A stretch of 64,000 nt of DNA from Timema cristinae (taxonomy: Eukaryota; Arthropoda; Insecta; Phasmatodea; Timematidae), in NCBI GenBank assembly GCA_039000515.1, contig JBCFYV010000291.1, forward strand, positions 62,001-126,000. Reading direction: 5' to 3'. Numbering within the stretch: position 1 is the stretch's first letter; each line of letters begins with the position of its first letter. Under the pieces are notes generated by a model. The model was not told the origin of the DNA, searched no databases, and was given only the letters and a program-made list of their open reading frames with translations. A program made the translations under genes and the position numbers. Shown here in pieces: positions 45,440 to 57,673 of the stretch.

Positions 45440-46530
45440 TTAGTTGGTATTTTTATTCCTATTATCGAACAATTTTTTGGTTTTTGTGTTTGTTGCGCTA
45501 TCTTCATACTTTAAAATTCAATCATATAATAATGCTAGCAGTTTGGTCGACTTCACGGTCTTAGAGAAAAGTGCTCGACTCAAGACCCGGTGTTCGGGGG
45601 GTTAAAACCGGCCGGGGTTTAATGATTTCTTTCGAGTGATAACAATTCATAGCATAAATTCTTTGGAGGGAAAGTAAAGCAGGGGGTCCCATGTCAATTG
45701 TAGAAATGTAAGAAAAACCCTGAAAGGGTTTGTGAAAATACCTTTCCCCCAAAATTGTTAGGCCCTTTTGATCTCACTCATAGAAATTCTCGTGTACTTA
45801 TATAATCATTTGGTTCAGAAAGCGCACGTTAAATACAACAAATAAATAAAACTAGTAGTTACCCACGCAAAAAAAATTTCAAATAATCAAAATAAGACGT
45901 TTAACACCAAACAAATTATTGTCCATTAATCGGGCCCGCACTATCCATCTGTGTTATACACTTTTTAAATTTATAATAAAGGGAATAGAGCAAAGGAAAA
46001 TTTATATTAAAGTAAGCGTATTCGCATTTGCGTAAAGGAAGCGGGGATAAACACTTAGGGAAAATAGCCCCGGTCCACGTGGCTGAGATTTGAACCCAGA
46101 ACTTCTAGCTACGAGCAAACCAAACAAGATCCTGAAATTTAAACCTCGAGCACCCAACGATTCAGATCTATTGAAAAATTTGTTCGATAAAATATATCTT
46201 TAAAATATTTATTAGTATTGTGATTTATGAAAACATTTCTTACGAACTTAATAGTTATATTTCCTTTACGTTGCATGAAATAAAACTATTAATATTTCTA
46301 ATGAAAAGTTACAAATGAGAAAATATGTGTTTATTATTACTATTATTAAACTATTAGGAGTGAAGATGTTATATTGTAAGATTAATCTAAATAACTGTTT
46401 CATATTCGATATAGTTACAATTTAAAATTCTAACACTTACCGAGGAATGGCTATTTCATTTATTTGTTTGAAATTTTGTACTTTAGAGGGTGGTGATTTT
46501 TGTTTTCCATGGCAGCGTTTCAATTATATT
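45440..46530. other. AT-rich non-coding sequence
   Basis: No gene seen. TTTGAACCCAGAACTTCTAG near 46090 is a B-box-like fragment, probably another SINE scrap. Confidence 0.35.
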
Positions 46531-46534
46531 ACTA

Positions 46535-46770
46535 TTACTATCCGTTGGGGTTATACACACGCTAATGTGCAATGGTAGGGTGATTGTGAGATGAAATGAA
46601 GGACCTACAGTTTAACTTTGGGATCGAACCACGTGGAGGCCTGGCACTCCACACATTCACAATTTGAGATTAATACTCGTCTTGTCAGGGGTGAATGAAG
46701 GGTTTGGCAATAAGATAAATCTGTGCCGGACCGGGGATTGAACCCGAACCCCTAGCACAGAGGTCTCAAA
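46535..46770 (-). mobile_element. tRNA-derived SINE copies (one or two, nested)
   Basis: The tail CCGTTGGGGTTATACACACG and body GGTAGGGTGATTGTGAGATG resemble the other family members. Two antisense B-box-like stretches (GGGATCGAACCACG near 46620 and GGGGATTGAACCCGAACCCC near 46734) suggest two heads, possibly two insertions. Confidence 0.5.
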
Positions 46771-46779
46771 TAGTTTACT

Positions 46780-48450
46780 TAGTGAAATTTGGGCAAAATG
46801 TGTTTGAAACTATCACAAACACAAAAAAAACTATTCACACATGGACTAAAATATAAATACTACTACTTATAATGAAATTTTTATTTTCCCGTAAAAAAAA
46901 ACAACATTAAAACATTCTCACTGATGAATATCTATTTGAAAACCAGTTTGTGACGTCAGTTGCAAAAAACCCATAATGGAACTGTGAGGAGAGTTTACGG
47001 GACGCTGAGCGGTGGAGGAAATGGCTTCATGAACACACACAGCAACTGGCCGGTAGACACAAATTTAAAAAAAATATATATTCTCTACTATAAAATACAA
47101 CACTTGATTTACTGGTTCTGAAAACTGTTTCAGGTTAAAAGGTATTCAATTTTGGGGGGGGTGAAATAATAATTGTTTACAATTTTCTTAAGTTTATTTT
47201 TAATTCATTAATATTTTTTTAAATACTACACTTGTTCAAATTATTAATCAAAATACATATTTTAATCTTTTTTTAAAATCTAAATTAACCAGGAAATAGC
47301 CAATGAGACCATCTTTTTGAAACAAAGACATCAAATTTTTGAAAATGTATTTTGAGCGTAATCCTGGAAGAAAAATCATAAAATTTTTTTTAAAAACGTT
47401 GAAGTTCAATATTTTATATCTTTATAATGGCTGGATTTACTAAAAACAAATAAATTTTGTTGTAACAAACAACCTTTTTCTAAATAGGAGAAAAATTTAC
47501 AAATCTATTAAATAATAACTACTATGGGGATTAAGGAGGTTAGTAGTACAAGTATTTAGATATTTGGTGGAATTTCCCCCCCTTAATGAAATTATAATAG
47601 GGGTGCTATAAATATGTATGTATACAGGCCAAATATATATTTATAATATGACTTTGGTGCTGGTACGCAATGCATTTTCAATTTTTGTTAAGACTTATAC
47701 CATATTAAAAAATGTATTTGATTCTACATGAACGAAACAAAATGACATAGTAACTATGATTAATTTGTTCATTCAGCTTATATTAACCGGGGCCAGGATT
47801 GGCTAAATTAATATTTAAACGCGCAAAATTTAAACCCTACCTTGATAAACACATACTTATAAACCTAGTACAAATTAGTAACATATTATTTCCAAACTGT
47901 TTTTGATAAATCAGATGATAGAATTCAAAGTTTCCCTACTATTATGTACACGGCTTCGTGATTAAAAGGTAGCAACAAATTTGGGGTCAGCCCGCGAGGA
48001 ATGCTATACTTTCACACATAAATGCAAAAGAGTTTGCCTAGCTAGGCCAAGGCTGTAGTTAAAGAATGTCTTAAGTCCTTAAATTATTTCTTGACTGTTG
48101 CGAAGGAGTGATGTGAGAGGGGTTATGTCTCTTAGCGATGCCAAAATGGTTTGATTACAAATTACTTTAATTTATTGTTCTAATCATGATAAAAACAATA
48201 ATTATTATTTACATATTAAGTTAATTAATTATGTTTGCTCTCATTAACATACGGGCTGTTATTTTTTTTTTTTTAGCTATAAAAATGTAACCACGTCAAA
48301 CGTTATTTTGGCACTGTTACCCACATTGATTGGTTTTACATGGTGACATTAAGCAAGTCTACCCCTTTTTCCCGAATCTCCATTCTATTTATAGCCAATT
48401 ATAAATTTATTAATGATTATTATTATTATATTCCACATATGTAAACAATT
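46780..48450. other. AT-rich non-coding sequence
   Basis: Nothing recognisable. A normal homopolymer spectrum returns here, unlike 28.3-45 kb. Confidence 0.4.
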
Positions 48451-48479
48451 AGTTGGGGTGGATTTTCCCTACCCCATAC

Positions 48480-49570
48480 GCTTACGGGTCAAAACACTTT
48501 TCCCCCGTGACGTAATCACTGCGTGTTATGTCGCAAAAAAACTCCTCCCTGGGTTTATCTGGTGACTCATACCTGGTGCCAGTAATTTCCGTCTGACAGA
48601 ATTTCACCTCTGGTTATTTTCTGACGACATGGGGTTAACGAACTGTTGCCTCCTTCAATTCACAAGGTTTATTTTTGGTTTTCTATGTGGCAATGGGTTT
48701 TCCCTGATTGGCGCAATTTTGGATGTTGGATAAGACAGGTATAGATCGTGACCTTGAATGATGTCGTAACCATACACCGGCAGTGGGTTCACCATGATGA
48801 CTGGCGTCCCAATTTGGTGTCTTGACAAGACTAGTAGAGACATGAATAGATCGTGACCATGAAAAATGAGCTAGTACACAAGGTCATTGACCCTGGAAAC
48901 TCTTTCCTCCACTTTCCCCTTTTCTTGTTACAATGGTTTTACCCGGTGACTCATAACTGGCACCAGTTTTGGCGGCTTGACAATCAAGCCTCCTCAAAAT
49001 GTGTGACGTAATCCTTGCGTGTGATGTCACAACATTTCCTCCCTGTGGTTTTCCCGATGGGTCATAGCTGGCGACAGTTTGGCGGGTCGACAAGACAAGT
49101 AGAGACTGAAATAGAACGTTACCTTGAAAGAATGAGCTAGTACCCCGAGGTCATGACCCTAGGCAACTCTTTCCCCACTTCCCCTTTCTATGTGACAATG
49201 GATTTTCCCGGTGAAATCATAACTGCGCCAGTTTGGTGAATCGACAAGACAAGTCGGACAAAAAAAAGATCATAACTTTAATGATGTCACAATGGGTTTT
49301 TCCCAAAGACGTCATCGCACTGTCGCAACCCTGATTACCATACCTGGCCCCAGTTTGGCGGATCGACTAGCGTGTAGAGAAGGTAATTGGTCACGACATT
49401 GAATAATGTCGCAACCCCCCCCGGGAATGGTTTCCTGATGACTGGCGACAGTTTAGCTGCTTGACAAGACGAGTAAGACAGAAATAGATTGTGACCTTGA
49501 AATCGTGATCTAGTACAAAAAGTCATCGACCCTGTTTATATTTGGCGACAGTTTGACGGCTCAAAAAGTA
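48480..49570. repeat. Left terminal repeat array of Polinton copy B
   Basis: About ten imperfect units with GTGACGTAATC, TGTTATGTCGCAA, GGTTTTCCCGGTGACTCATA, CTGGCGCCAGTTTGGCGG and CGACAAGACAAGTAGAGACA. The order matches the array beside copy A but with longer units (TCATTGACCCTGG and GAATGAGCTAGTAC inserts). Frames through it are artefacts. Confidence 0.75.
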
Positions 49571-49689
49571 GAGGGCTCGTATCTACGTGTAAGGGGACAA
49601 AAGGTTTTTGCGTGAATAAAACATGAATTACAAAACATATATTTACTAAACATTAAAAGTCTTACAGACATTATAATTAATATTTTTTT

Positions 49690-50110
49690 ATACACTTTTT
49701 TCAGGAATAACGCATACATTCGTTCATACGTTTTTCTACAGTGTCTCTTAGATCTGTTAGTAAAAATTTTTTTAATTCCCATGTAAGAGTCCAGACCGAC
49801 AACTTGACGTGTATAGAAGGTAGCACTGATAAGGTCCAGTTTTTGATGTGCGTTTCCACCGTAGGCTGTATGATATAGATGACATCCGCCGATTTTGACA
49901 GCGTGTCGCATACATCCACGACGAGTGTGTCGATCAAATCGTTGAAATAGCATGCGAGCGTTCGAACACATGTCCCGTCGGTCAAAGGCAACGTCGATGA
50001 GGTCCCACACATCACAAAGACGCTTCCCCGATAGGTGCTAGATAGGCGACACGTTTGAGTCCGGCGTCTGTTTCTCGCTGATGACCAACTGTCACCGCAC
50101 ATGCATCTCA
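49690..50110 (-). pseudogene. Left-end unknown protein, copy B
   Basis: The counterpart of the 145-aa frame in copy A. One frame gives WDLIDVAFDRRDMCSNA; after a shift another gives LIDTLVVDVCDTLSKSADVI, VETHIKN and LRDTVEKRMNECMRYS. At least two frame breaks. The function is unknown. The ~450 bases between it and the protease (50120-50560) have frames but no recognisable protein. Confidence 0.55.
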
Positions 50111-50589
50111 GAGTGATTTCATGATTAGTCAGAGTAATCTTCGAGGAGGTTGTGTGTTGCTGAAAAACTTTTATATGACAGACTTGTAGCTGCCCAGTTC
50201 TTGCCACCTGTATGGTTAAAACACCGCACAGTGCCCTAAGCTTTCTTCGAGCTGACATAGGGGTAAAGTTGTTCTTGTACTCATTGCAACATGATCAATT
50301 GGCATCGACTTCGTCCAAACGAGAAAACAAAGAGTTGAAAATAATGGTGATGTCGAGCGGCTTCACCGGCTCTGAAATTTGCAGACCAAACGTCTTGACC
50401 CCATGATGTATGTTCGATTGGACGAAGTCGCAGTATGTCGTCAGAACCCACCCAGGAGGGCCCCTTTTATAGGGGCACGCTGATTGAATGGAGGCACTTG
50501 AAGGTCGGCAGGACACTAGAGTCTTGAAAAATGTGTTGTAATAAACTAACCACCTTAGCGTCGTTGTCTGTTTAATTGGTGGGCTAAAT

Positions 50590-51010
50590 AGGCTAAGGAA
50601 AGTTTTCATCGAAATATTCTGGGGGCGATAAGAAGGTACATGAGATAGTAATGGCCACAAACGTCTGAGGGGATGCTTTGAAGTTGTAGCGGCTATGAAA
50701 CGTGCGGGGAAATGTTTTTTTCATATAAATGTCAGATGTGACTTTTTTACGGGGCGGAAAAAAATAACTGTTAAAAATTTCTCCCCTTCGTCTTGACAAT
50801 AAAGGTGGCGAACCCAATGCTCCCAGATTTGGTGTGTGGATCAGTTGATTGAACTAGAGTGGCAGGTCAAGCTATTCTTTGGGTAGTTGATCAGCAGGGA
50901 AAAACCTGACAAAGGGCAAACGGAACCACGGGTTTGTTTTGAGCGCACGTATTATGGGGTGGTGCCATCTTCATCATCCAATCTCGAAGTCCCCAAATAA
51001 TGGAGGCCAA
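50590..51010 (-). pseudogene. Adenain-like protease remnant, copy B
   Basis: The His motif survives as EHWVRHLY near 50805 and the Cys motif as SDVCGHYYLMYL near 50640, in different frames. An upstream VVPFALCQVFP near 50950 fits the substrate-groove segment seen in the compact provirus's protease. The usual second Cys of the CGxYC motif is Tyr here. It lies just downstream of the major capsid gene. Non-functional as written. Confidence 0.6.
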
Positions 51011-51363
51011 ACAGAAATTCCAAAAAGAACTATGGCCATGCAAATGGTGCGGTCCTATTTAAAAATTTTCAAAGACGACCAACCTCTGTGTACAAATCTA
51101 CGATGGGTGTAGACGGTATTTGACTAGAAATCATTTTCTTTTTAGCCTCCTTGACGTGGACGGGTTCTGCACGCCCCTTTTGGCACGGGAGATGAGGGAT
51201 TAAAGCAGATGAAATCCACATCACCGCTATCCCAAAAGAATACCGTGTAGTTTTTTGACGATATTGTCAGCCTGTTTTTATCGTTAGCTGAAAAATTCCT
51301 CGTAGCGTATGGGGGCTTTTAAAACAAAAATGATGAAGTAAAGTACCACATACAATAAAACAC

Positions 51364-52860
51364 TCAGTTCATGACGATAAACTGTTTGCTGTCACTATGA
51401 AGCTCTGTAATCCACAATGACGTCCATTGATTTAAATGACGAGTGTAAGCGGCGGTTAAACCGTTTTATATTAACCCAATAATTGGTCACGAAGTTTCTG
51501 TCCTTGTCATTGGTGATGAGTATGCAAACTCACCGTACACGATACAGTTGGTCCGGTGAGAGCTCTGGTGAAGCTCACTTCGATGCTCAGAGAGCCATGC
51601 ATATTCAAATTCCAATGCGATGTTATTGGGCGACCAAATTAGGTGTGAGATCGAAAGCCATGAGTTGATATTCCTTAGGGAAGGCTTCCCATGTGATAAT
51701 CGCTACCTTTTTCCCATTAAATGGATAGCCGTTTCAGAAAAGAATGTGTGGTAGGACATGACATAGTTGCCGTTTGAAAAATCGGGCTGTAGCTGTTTCG
51801 ACAGCAATTGTTCCCCGTCCTCGTACAGCGAGAAAATGATTCATTCCGTAGGTTTGGGAAGTTGAACGAGTTCTTGGTGTCGTCTCTGTTGAACGTCACG
51901 TTTTGATACAAATCCGACGATAAATCGTTTGGGTAAACTGTCCGCTGATTTTCCTTACACACCCGTAAGAATAGTGAGTGTTTTACTTCGACGCGGGTGT
52001 TGGGATAGTTTGCGGGGCTGACGTTCAATGCTTTTGGCATGTGCCAACAAATATAGAAGGTGGGTACTTTCACACGACGAACTCGAAGGACAGCTTAGCG
52101 ATAGGACCCTTATAGTGAGGGAGCTCAGGTATGGCCATAGGACTAAACACGTCTCTTTAACGGACCAACTTGACTCTGAGTTCAGTGGCGTTCAAAAGTT
52201 ATTTCTATTGGTTAAACACGTCACCCGTGTAGATAGCCCAAAAGATAAACCGTCTTACTTTTTGCGATGAAACTGCGACGGGCCTCAAATCCCTTGTTGC
52301 CTGCGTTAGCCTTCTCAAAGGTTCCGGGGGTTTTCTGCCAACCAAAATACCACAAGTCAAATGTGTTCTTTTGGCGTCACTGTTGTAATTGAGCAACGTC
52401 ACAATGTACGATCTATAAGCATACGTGTTGATGAGAGGCGAGACTAGTTTTTGGTTTAAAAACACATCCACCTGTGTGAATAGCGAATGCAACCAATTGT
52501 TGACGAGAGCGATTTGATCCACCTCTGTAAGAACGCCACAGTTTGGTTTCATGATAGCCACACTGAAATAGAGCATAAGTCTGTGAAAGGTCGATATAAA
52601 ACTCGCCTTATCCGGTAACGGTAAACTCGATTGACGAATCATCGGAGAGGGAATAGTCAGGTTTGTACTGGAGTCATTGCCCGCATTCAAGACTGGTTTG
52701 TGTGAGTTGTACGGAAAAGAGATCGAGCTCACTGGTGGCACGCTCTCAGTACTGGGGTGTAGAAACGATATTTCAACTGAATATATCTACCGCTTCATAC
52801 TTGACCATTCTACGTTTGGCAACAACAAAATAGTGACGTCAGTGCTTCCTTCGACGCCAT
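51364..52860 (-). pseudogene. Polinton major capsid protein remnant, copy B
   Basis: Starts at the ATG near 52860 (MASKEALTS). SELDLFSVQLTQTSLECG (near 52720) and YSLSDDSSIEFTVTG follow in another frame. NNWLHSLFTQVDVFLNQKLV and NTYAYRSYIVTLLNY lie at 52500-52380. The C-terminal pieces are SRNPYSPIFQTGN-like (51800), WEAFPKEYQLMAFDLTPNL (51640) and a stop near 51364. These blocks are in the order of the Polinton double-jelly-roll capsid protein, about 500 residues in all, distinct from the shorter capsid family at 3783-5018. At least six frame breaks. Confidence 0.7.
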
Positions 52861-52919
52861 TAATACCTGCACTGGTCACCCGTGTGTCAATATTCTCTCC
52901 ACGCTGTGTTTCAGGTTAG

Positions 52920-53200
52920 TTCCAGACTCGCCGATACGATGCCGTAGAGCCTCTTTGAAAAGACGACGTTGTTTGGCGACGACGAAGAGCATGTCGATAC
53001 CCGTATGAAGTGCCTGTTTTCCAATGGCTTTAGCACCGCTTCTCAGCAACGGTACGACGCTTTTGAAAAGCTGCTGAAAATACTTCCTATACCATGCCCG
53101 CGTTGATAGGGAACACCGTGGTAGATCGAATATATACCTGTTCCAGTCTGGTTGACGTATTATCTTTGTTAGGGACAGTTCATGTTGAGCAGCGTCGAAA
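52920..53200 (-). pseudogene. pVI/pX-like small core protein, copy B
   Basis: It reads YHGVPYQRGHGIGSIF, then FQQLFKSVVPLLRSGAKAIG, KQALHTGIDML and KQRRLFKEAL across two frames. This is the classic Gly-rich turn, amphipathic helix and basic tail of Polinton pVI/pX-like proteins. Its position between the minor and major capsid genes is also typical. Confidence 0.6.
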
Positions 53201-53960
53201 ATGAAGTTTCACGCACACTTTTCCAATCTCGAATGGTACAGATTCCCTATGTCTGTTCCAATATTGATTTCCAGGCTTTCAATATCACTTCTAAGTACGT
53301 GCATGTGATTCAACGGATCATAGCTAAACTGTCTTATGTCTGCCGTAGAGATATTTATGTTGTTGATACCAACGATACGTGAAAGCGGTGCCAATATGTC
53401 ACCCACGGGTGAGGATCGACGATTTCCTTGTAGATATACATTTGCGAGGTCAAGCCTAGTAGAATGTTGTGGCGTAAGGTGACTTTGGGACTTTGATCAG
53501 ATTAGTCAGAAATCGAAACTGAGCTGTAGAGTTAGTTGACTTGATAAAGTCAGCTGCTGTATATAAGGCGAAGAAGAAACGTCCACTTTTTGTTGGGATT
53601 TGTGTACTTGAATACAACCCCGGAATCCCCTTTAAACGCCTCTACGTCGTTTAGAGCTTTGATCAATCAATGGATAGTGCTGTATTTCCAGGAGTGTATG
53701 ATCCTTGAATATTTTAAGCGTCCACCAAGTTGTACCATACAATATTTAGGCCCTCAGGTACGGTGGTGAAAGAACACGGATATTGAAATTCGGCCAGTGC
53801 AACTTCCCACTGGCCTTTGAGTGTAAGACAGTAGGGTAGTGCGTGGTGAAATTCACGAGGGTATTTTCGGGGAATATCTCATAGAGCGTCGCTCGGCAAA
53901 GTGATGTAAAAGTGGTCCTTTATGTTAGGGTGCTGACGTAACTGGTGGGAGTTGAATAAT
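53200..53960 (-). pseudogene. Minor capsid/penton-like protein, copy B
   Basis: The C-terminal half is the clearest part: DILAPLSRIVGINNINISTA, DIRQFSYDP and SDIESLEINIGTDIGNLYH (53406-53209). Upstream blocks are spread over frames. It is co-linear with 31390-32150 in copy A. Confidence 0.5.
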
Positions 53961-54062
53961 TAAACTTGAAGGGGTAACATTTCCACTACACGTACACATT
54001 ATTTTTGGTTACTCTACCTTTGACACGTACTATTTTAAACAAATTTAAAAGCTTCGGTAGAC

Positions 54063-55240
54063 CTACGCGTTTGGATTCGGATCGTAAAACGTTCCCTCCA
54101 CCACCTCGTCGTCAAGATCAGTCAGCATGTAGACGACTTGTTGTCACAACACGACACTTCTGACATTGACAATTTCTTCGCTCCAATTGCTTACGTATCC
54201 CTTTTCAAACAGGATTTTGGATTTGCTAATAACACCATGTGACCGACTGTGATTTTTGGGCGTAGTATTCAATTTGGATGCCGCTTGCCGTACAGATTAT
54301 CTCTGACTTGAATCACATTGTTCTCTAAAAGATCTCCAGGTGCCAATCTTGAAACTGAAAGTTTTGCGCCATTTTAAACGTCGACGAGATCTTGCAGGAC
54401 GTACACTTAGCGATACGTCTATTTTTGCAAACTAGCGCCACAAAGCGCCCATTTTGAGTTCTATTAAATCATTCAACGTTGCTTGCCTTCACGTCTGGAT
54501 TGTCAGTGGGGTAGTAATGCACGCCTTCTTGCTTTCGAAAATTCAGGACTAGACGTACCATGAACTCTGCCCCCTTGTGCGTCTGTAAACATAGAGGTTT
54601 ACGGTCACTTTGTTTGAAAATGTGCCGAAAGGCGTCTCTCACAATGCCCAGCGTCTTGGAAATGAAGTGCCCTCGCCCAGGCCATCTTGCAAACACGTCG
54701 ATGAGGGGTGAAAAGTATCACTGCACCGTCTTTGTATTTTCCAAAGACTTCTCATATCGTTGAGTTTGGTGGCCAGCGATAGTCAATATTTACACAATGT
54801 ACTTGTTGTGTGGAAATTTTTTTTATCACCGGCTTATATAATATATAAGCGTCCGGGCGCACGACGCTATTATCGTACTTTTTTGGATCTTTCTTTGACA
54901 CCTTTATGAGCACGCCGCCGCTGCAAACCCTGCATCATGAGTAGGGCCCGTTGTAGATGTGGGAAAAACGACCATTAAACTGGGTACGGCCGCCACCGGT
55001 TTCTTCCACCCTTTTAAATTTTCCCTTCTTCTTCTTCTTCTAGGGCATTCCGATGGTGTAAGTGGTTGGGGTATGAGCGTCGGATCTCTAATTGGTGCAA
55101 AAACTATTTGGTTTTACAATCAATTATTTCGGAACGTTTATTTTTTAAGTGCTGTGAGAAAATCTCGCCACCAAGACGGATCGCTGTGTCTTTTTGCTCT
55201 GACCAGATCGTTGAATAAATCCACAATATTAGATTCATGG
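54063..55240 (-). pseudogene. Polinton integrase remnant, copy B
   Basis: The core at 54696-54469 has RDAFRHIFKQSDRKPL, QTHKGAEFMVRLVL, KQEGVHYYPTDNPDVKASNVE. The central active-site Asp position reads THKG instead of TDKG/TDNG, and the final Glu is followed by a frame break. The C-terminal end near 54085 (GTFYDPNPNA, stop at 54063) matches the post-catalytic tail of copy A. The start is uncertain. Confidence 0.65.
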
Positions 55241-55494
55241 CATCATCGGTGACTGCTCCCTTCTCCTTTTTAGTCCCAAGAGTTTACCACCTCGGGAAAT
55301 TTATGTTTTAGTAAATGTTCAGTATTTACGTGCCTGTACTGGTACAGTATTTAGAACAGCAGAGATGGGAAGTACAGACGCTTCAGGAGGGGGTAGTGGT
55401 GGTGATATTTTCAGGCGGTGGAGGGTATTGACTATGGTGCAGAAAGTGCTGTAGCACTTGTTGGTAAAAATGTCCATTTAGATTTGTCGTCAAG

Positions 55495-55975
55495 TTATGA
55501 CACAAGGATTTTTTCCATTTCCTTGTCCAACTCGGAGACTACTAGATTTGTGGCCCGTGCCACTTGTTGGTGGTGTTGCTCGTAACGGTGTAATTTTTTC
55601 CGGGGAACAACAATATCATCTTTTAACGTGTTTCCATTATCTACTTGTTGAATAAGGAACCAAAGGACACCGTGATTAAAGGGGATAAAAATAAGGTAAG
55701 GAACGCTCCTCCTTTCTGACCGAGTAGTCGTCTCTTCTTCTTCCACACTCTCCTCTTTTTGACTATCTTGCGCAACACCTTTTGGGGCACGTACCTTTGT
55801 CTTCTGCACAATTTTTCAACGGCACCCCCCCTTTAAAGTGTTGTGGGCACACTCCAAACAGAGTCAACCAGTTTCTTTTGGGCCGTTTTCAGAAAGGTGA
55901 CACGTTGTTGGGGATTCATTCGATACATCGCACGTAGCATAAGGGCCCCAGTTTCAGCACTTAGGGACTCATGGT
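55495..55975 (-). pseudogene. Conserved CECA-motif protein, copy B
   Basis: From the right: LMLRAMYRMNPQQR, LVDSVCECAHNTLKGG, a basic region, RRLLGQKGGAFLTLF, then an open 104-aa end with LFPG/VVPRKKLHRYEQHHQQVA and SELDKEMEKIL. It aligns with 33585-33980 in copy A. The function is unknown; it may be a virion or DNA-packaging accessory protein. Confidence 0.5.
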
Positions 55976-56163
55976 TTTGAATTGATCTGTAATCGGAAGT
56001 GTCGGTTTTTTAAGCTATTGCGTGTGAAACCCCACGCAGCACCCTACATTAATGCTGGTTTCTATCGGAACCATTCTTGTGTACCTTGTTTGAAATCTAA
56101 CAATATATACCCGTGAGGAGTACTTGTACATCAGTGTAAGCCTCTTGTAAAACACGGGATTTT

Positions 56164-56660
56164 TCAGGACAGACTTGACTTGCAAAGTTTTCTAATCTGA
56201 GATTTATCCCTGGGATGGGATTTTCTAAAAAGCACGATATAATGTGGGTTTAAGTAAATGTCTTTTTGGGCCCCTTCCCTTTGGGTGGAATATATTTTGT
56301 GTAATGTACATGACGCTAATATTTTGATGTGGCATCCTTTGATGAAAAGATCGACGACCACTTCGTTGGCTTCACGCATCAGGTCGTCCAGGATAATCAG
56401 CTGTGGGGAGTCATTACAGATGCCCATCCATTTCCTGCAAACCCTTACAGAATAGACGCGGGGACTTGCCCCGTCTTTTCTGAATCCCGGTTGTCATGAA
56501 CCATAATATCATGTGATTTTATCAAATTTAACGTCACACATTGTGTCCAAGTGACAGATAAATCGGCTACAAAATGTGATTTTTCACAAACGGAAGGGCC
56601 GCTTATGATGGCCGAAATGGATGTTTCAACTGGTCCATAATGTTTGAGACCGAGGTTTAA
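56164..56660 (-). pseudogene. Packaging ATPase remnant, copy B
   Basis: The open 87-codon stretch at 56427-56164 has Walker B LIILDDLMREANEVVVDLF, then IKGCHIKIL, LNPHYIVLF and PRDKSQIRKL. These are the signature second half of Polinton FtsK/A32-like packaging ATPases. The 5' half (56660-56430) is frame-broken and Walker A is not legible. The sequence type differs from the ATPase at 6881-7573, so the two elements belong to different lineages. Confidence 0.7.
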
Positions 56661-56699
56661 AGCATATGACTTGTATTTATATTTTAGGAGGGAGGTGTG

Positions 56700-57200
56700 G
56701 GGTGTAGACGTTAAAACACAATTATAACAGTTTTTTTAACTTTTTATTTACACAAAAAAATGCTCATACTTTTAAAAGTTAAAACATTAAAATATTTTTT
56801 TTACAAATATAATCTCACAGGTGAAAAGTATACATTGATTATTTATTTAAAAAAAATAATTCATGCCATCAAAAGTTTATTTGGATTATTTATTTACACA
56901 AATCAAAGTTTTATAATATGGTTCACGCCATGAAAAGTAAACTTGGAATATTTTTTTACACACAAATAAAAGTTTAACAAATATATTTTAAAACCATAAA
57001 AAATATACATGGGATATTTATATACACAAATAAATAGAAGTTTTTACAAATATATCTCACACCATCAAAATTATATTGGAAAAATTTATTTACATACAAA
57101 TAAATGTTTTAAAAATTTTGGTTCACTACATGAAAAGAATCCTTAGAATATTATTTAGAAAAAAGTTTAGTTATAGAATTTATCTTACACCTAGAAGTAA
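56700..57200. repeat. ~62-bp AT-rich tandem repeat between PolB and ATPase, copy B
   Basis: About seven units built from ACCATCAAAAGTATACATTGG, AATATTTATTTACACAAATAA and AGTTTTTACAAATATATCTC. Copy A has the same type of repeat in the same place, so it is an element feature. The rest of the spacer to 57660 is AT-rich without a gene. Confidence 0.75.
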
Positions 57201-57673
57201 ATTATACACAATTGGGTGTAGAGGGAATAAAAAATCAAATTCTTGAGCACGTAGCGGAAATATTGGACTCGTTATTAATTTACAAGTTCAGCTTAGAGAG
57301 TATTTGAATACAGGACAAAACCCAGTTAGTTTAAAAAATAAAATATATACAAAGAAAAAATTGCCCTAAAATTAAATAATACAACTAATTAATTGACTAG
57401 AAAATAATCAGGTAGATGGAGATTGTACGCGATTAAGTAATAATAAAAAAAAGTATCCGGGTGCATAAAATAATAAAAAAGAACAAAATGCGTGTTTCAT
57501 GCATAAAAATAATGAAAGATCAAAAAACTCTAAAAAATGGTATGTCACCGCAACTGTTTTCAAGTGAAAGAAAAAAAAAGGTGACTATGCAGCACGTCTA
57601 AATGATCACCTTTTATTAGTGCCGAGTGCGTTTTACAAGGACTCTTACACCCAAAAACAGCAACGTATTATTA

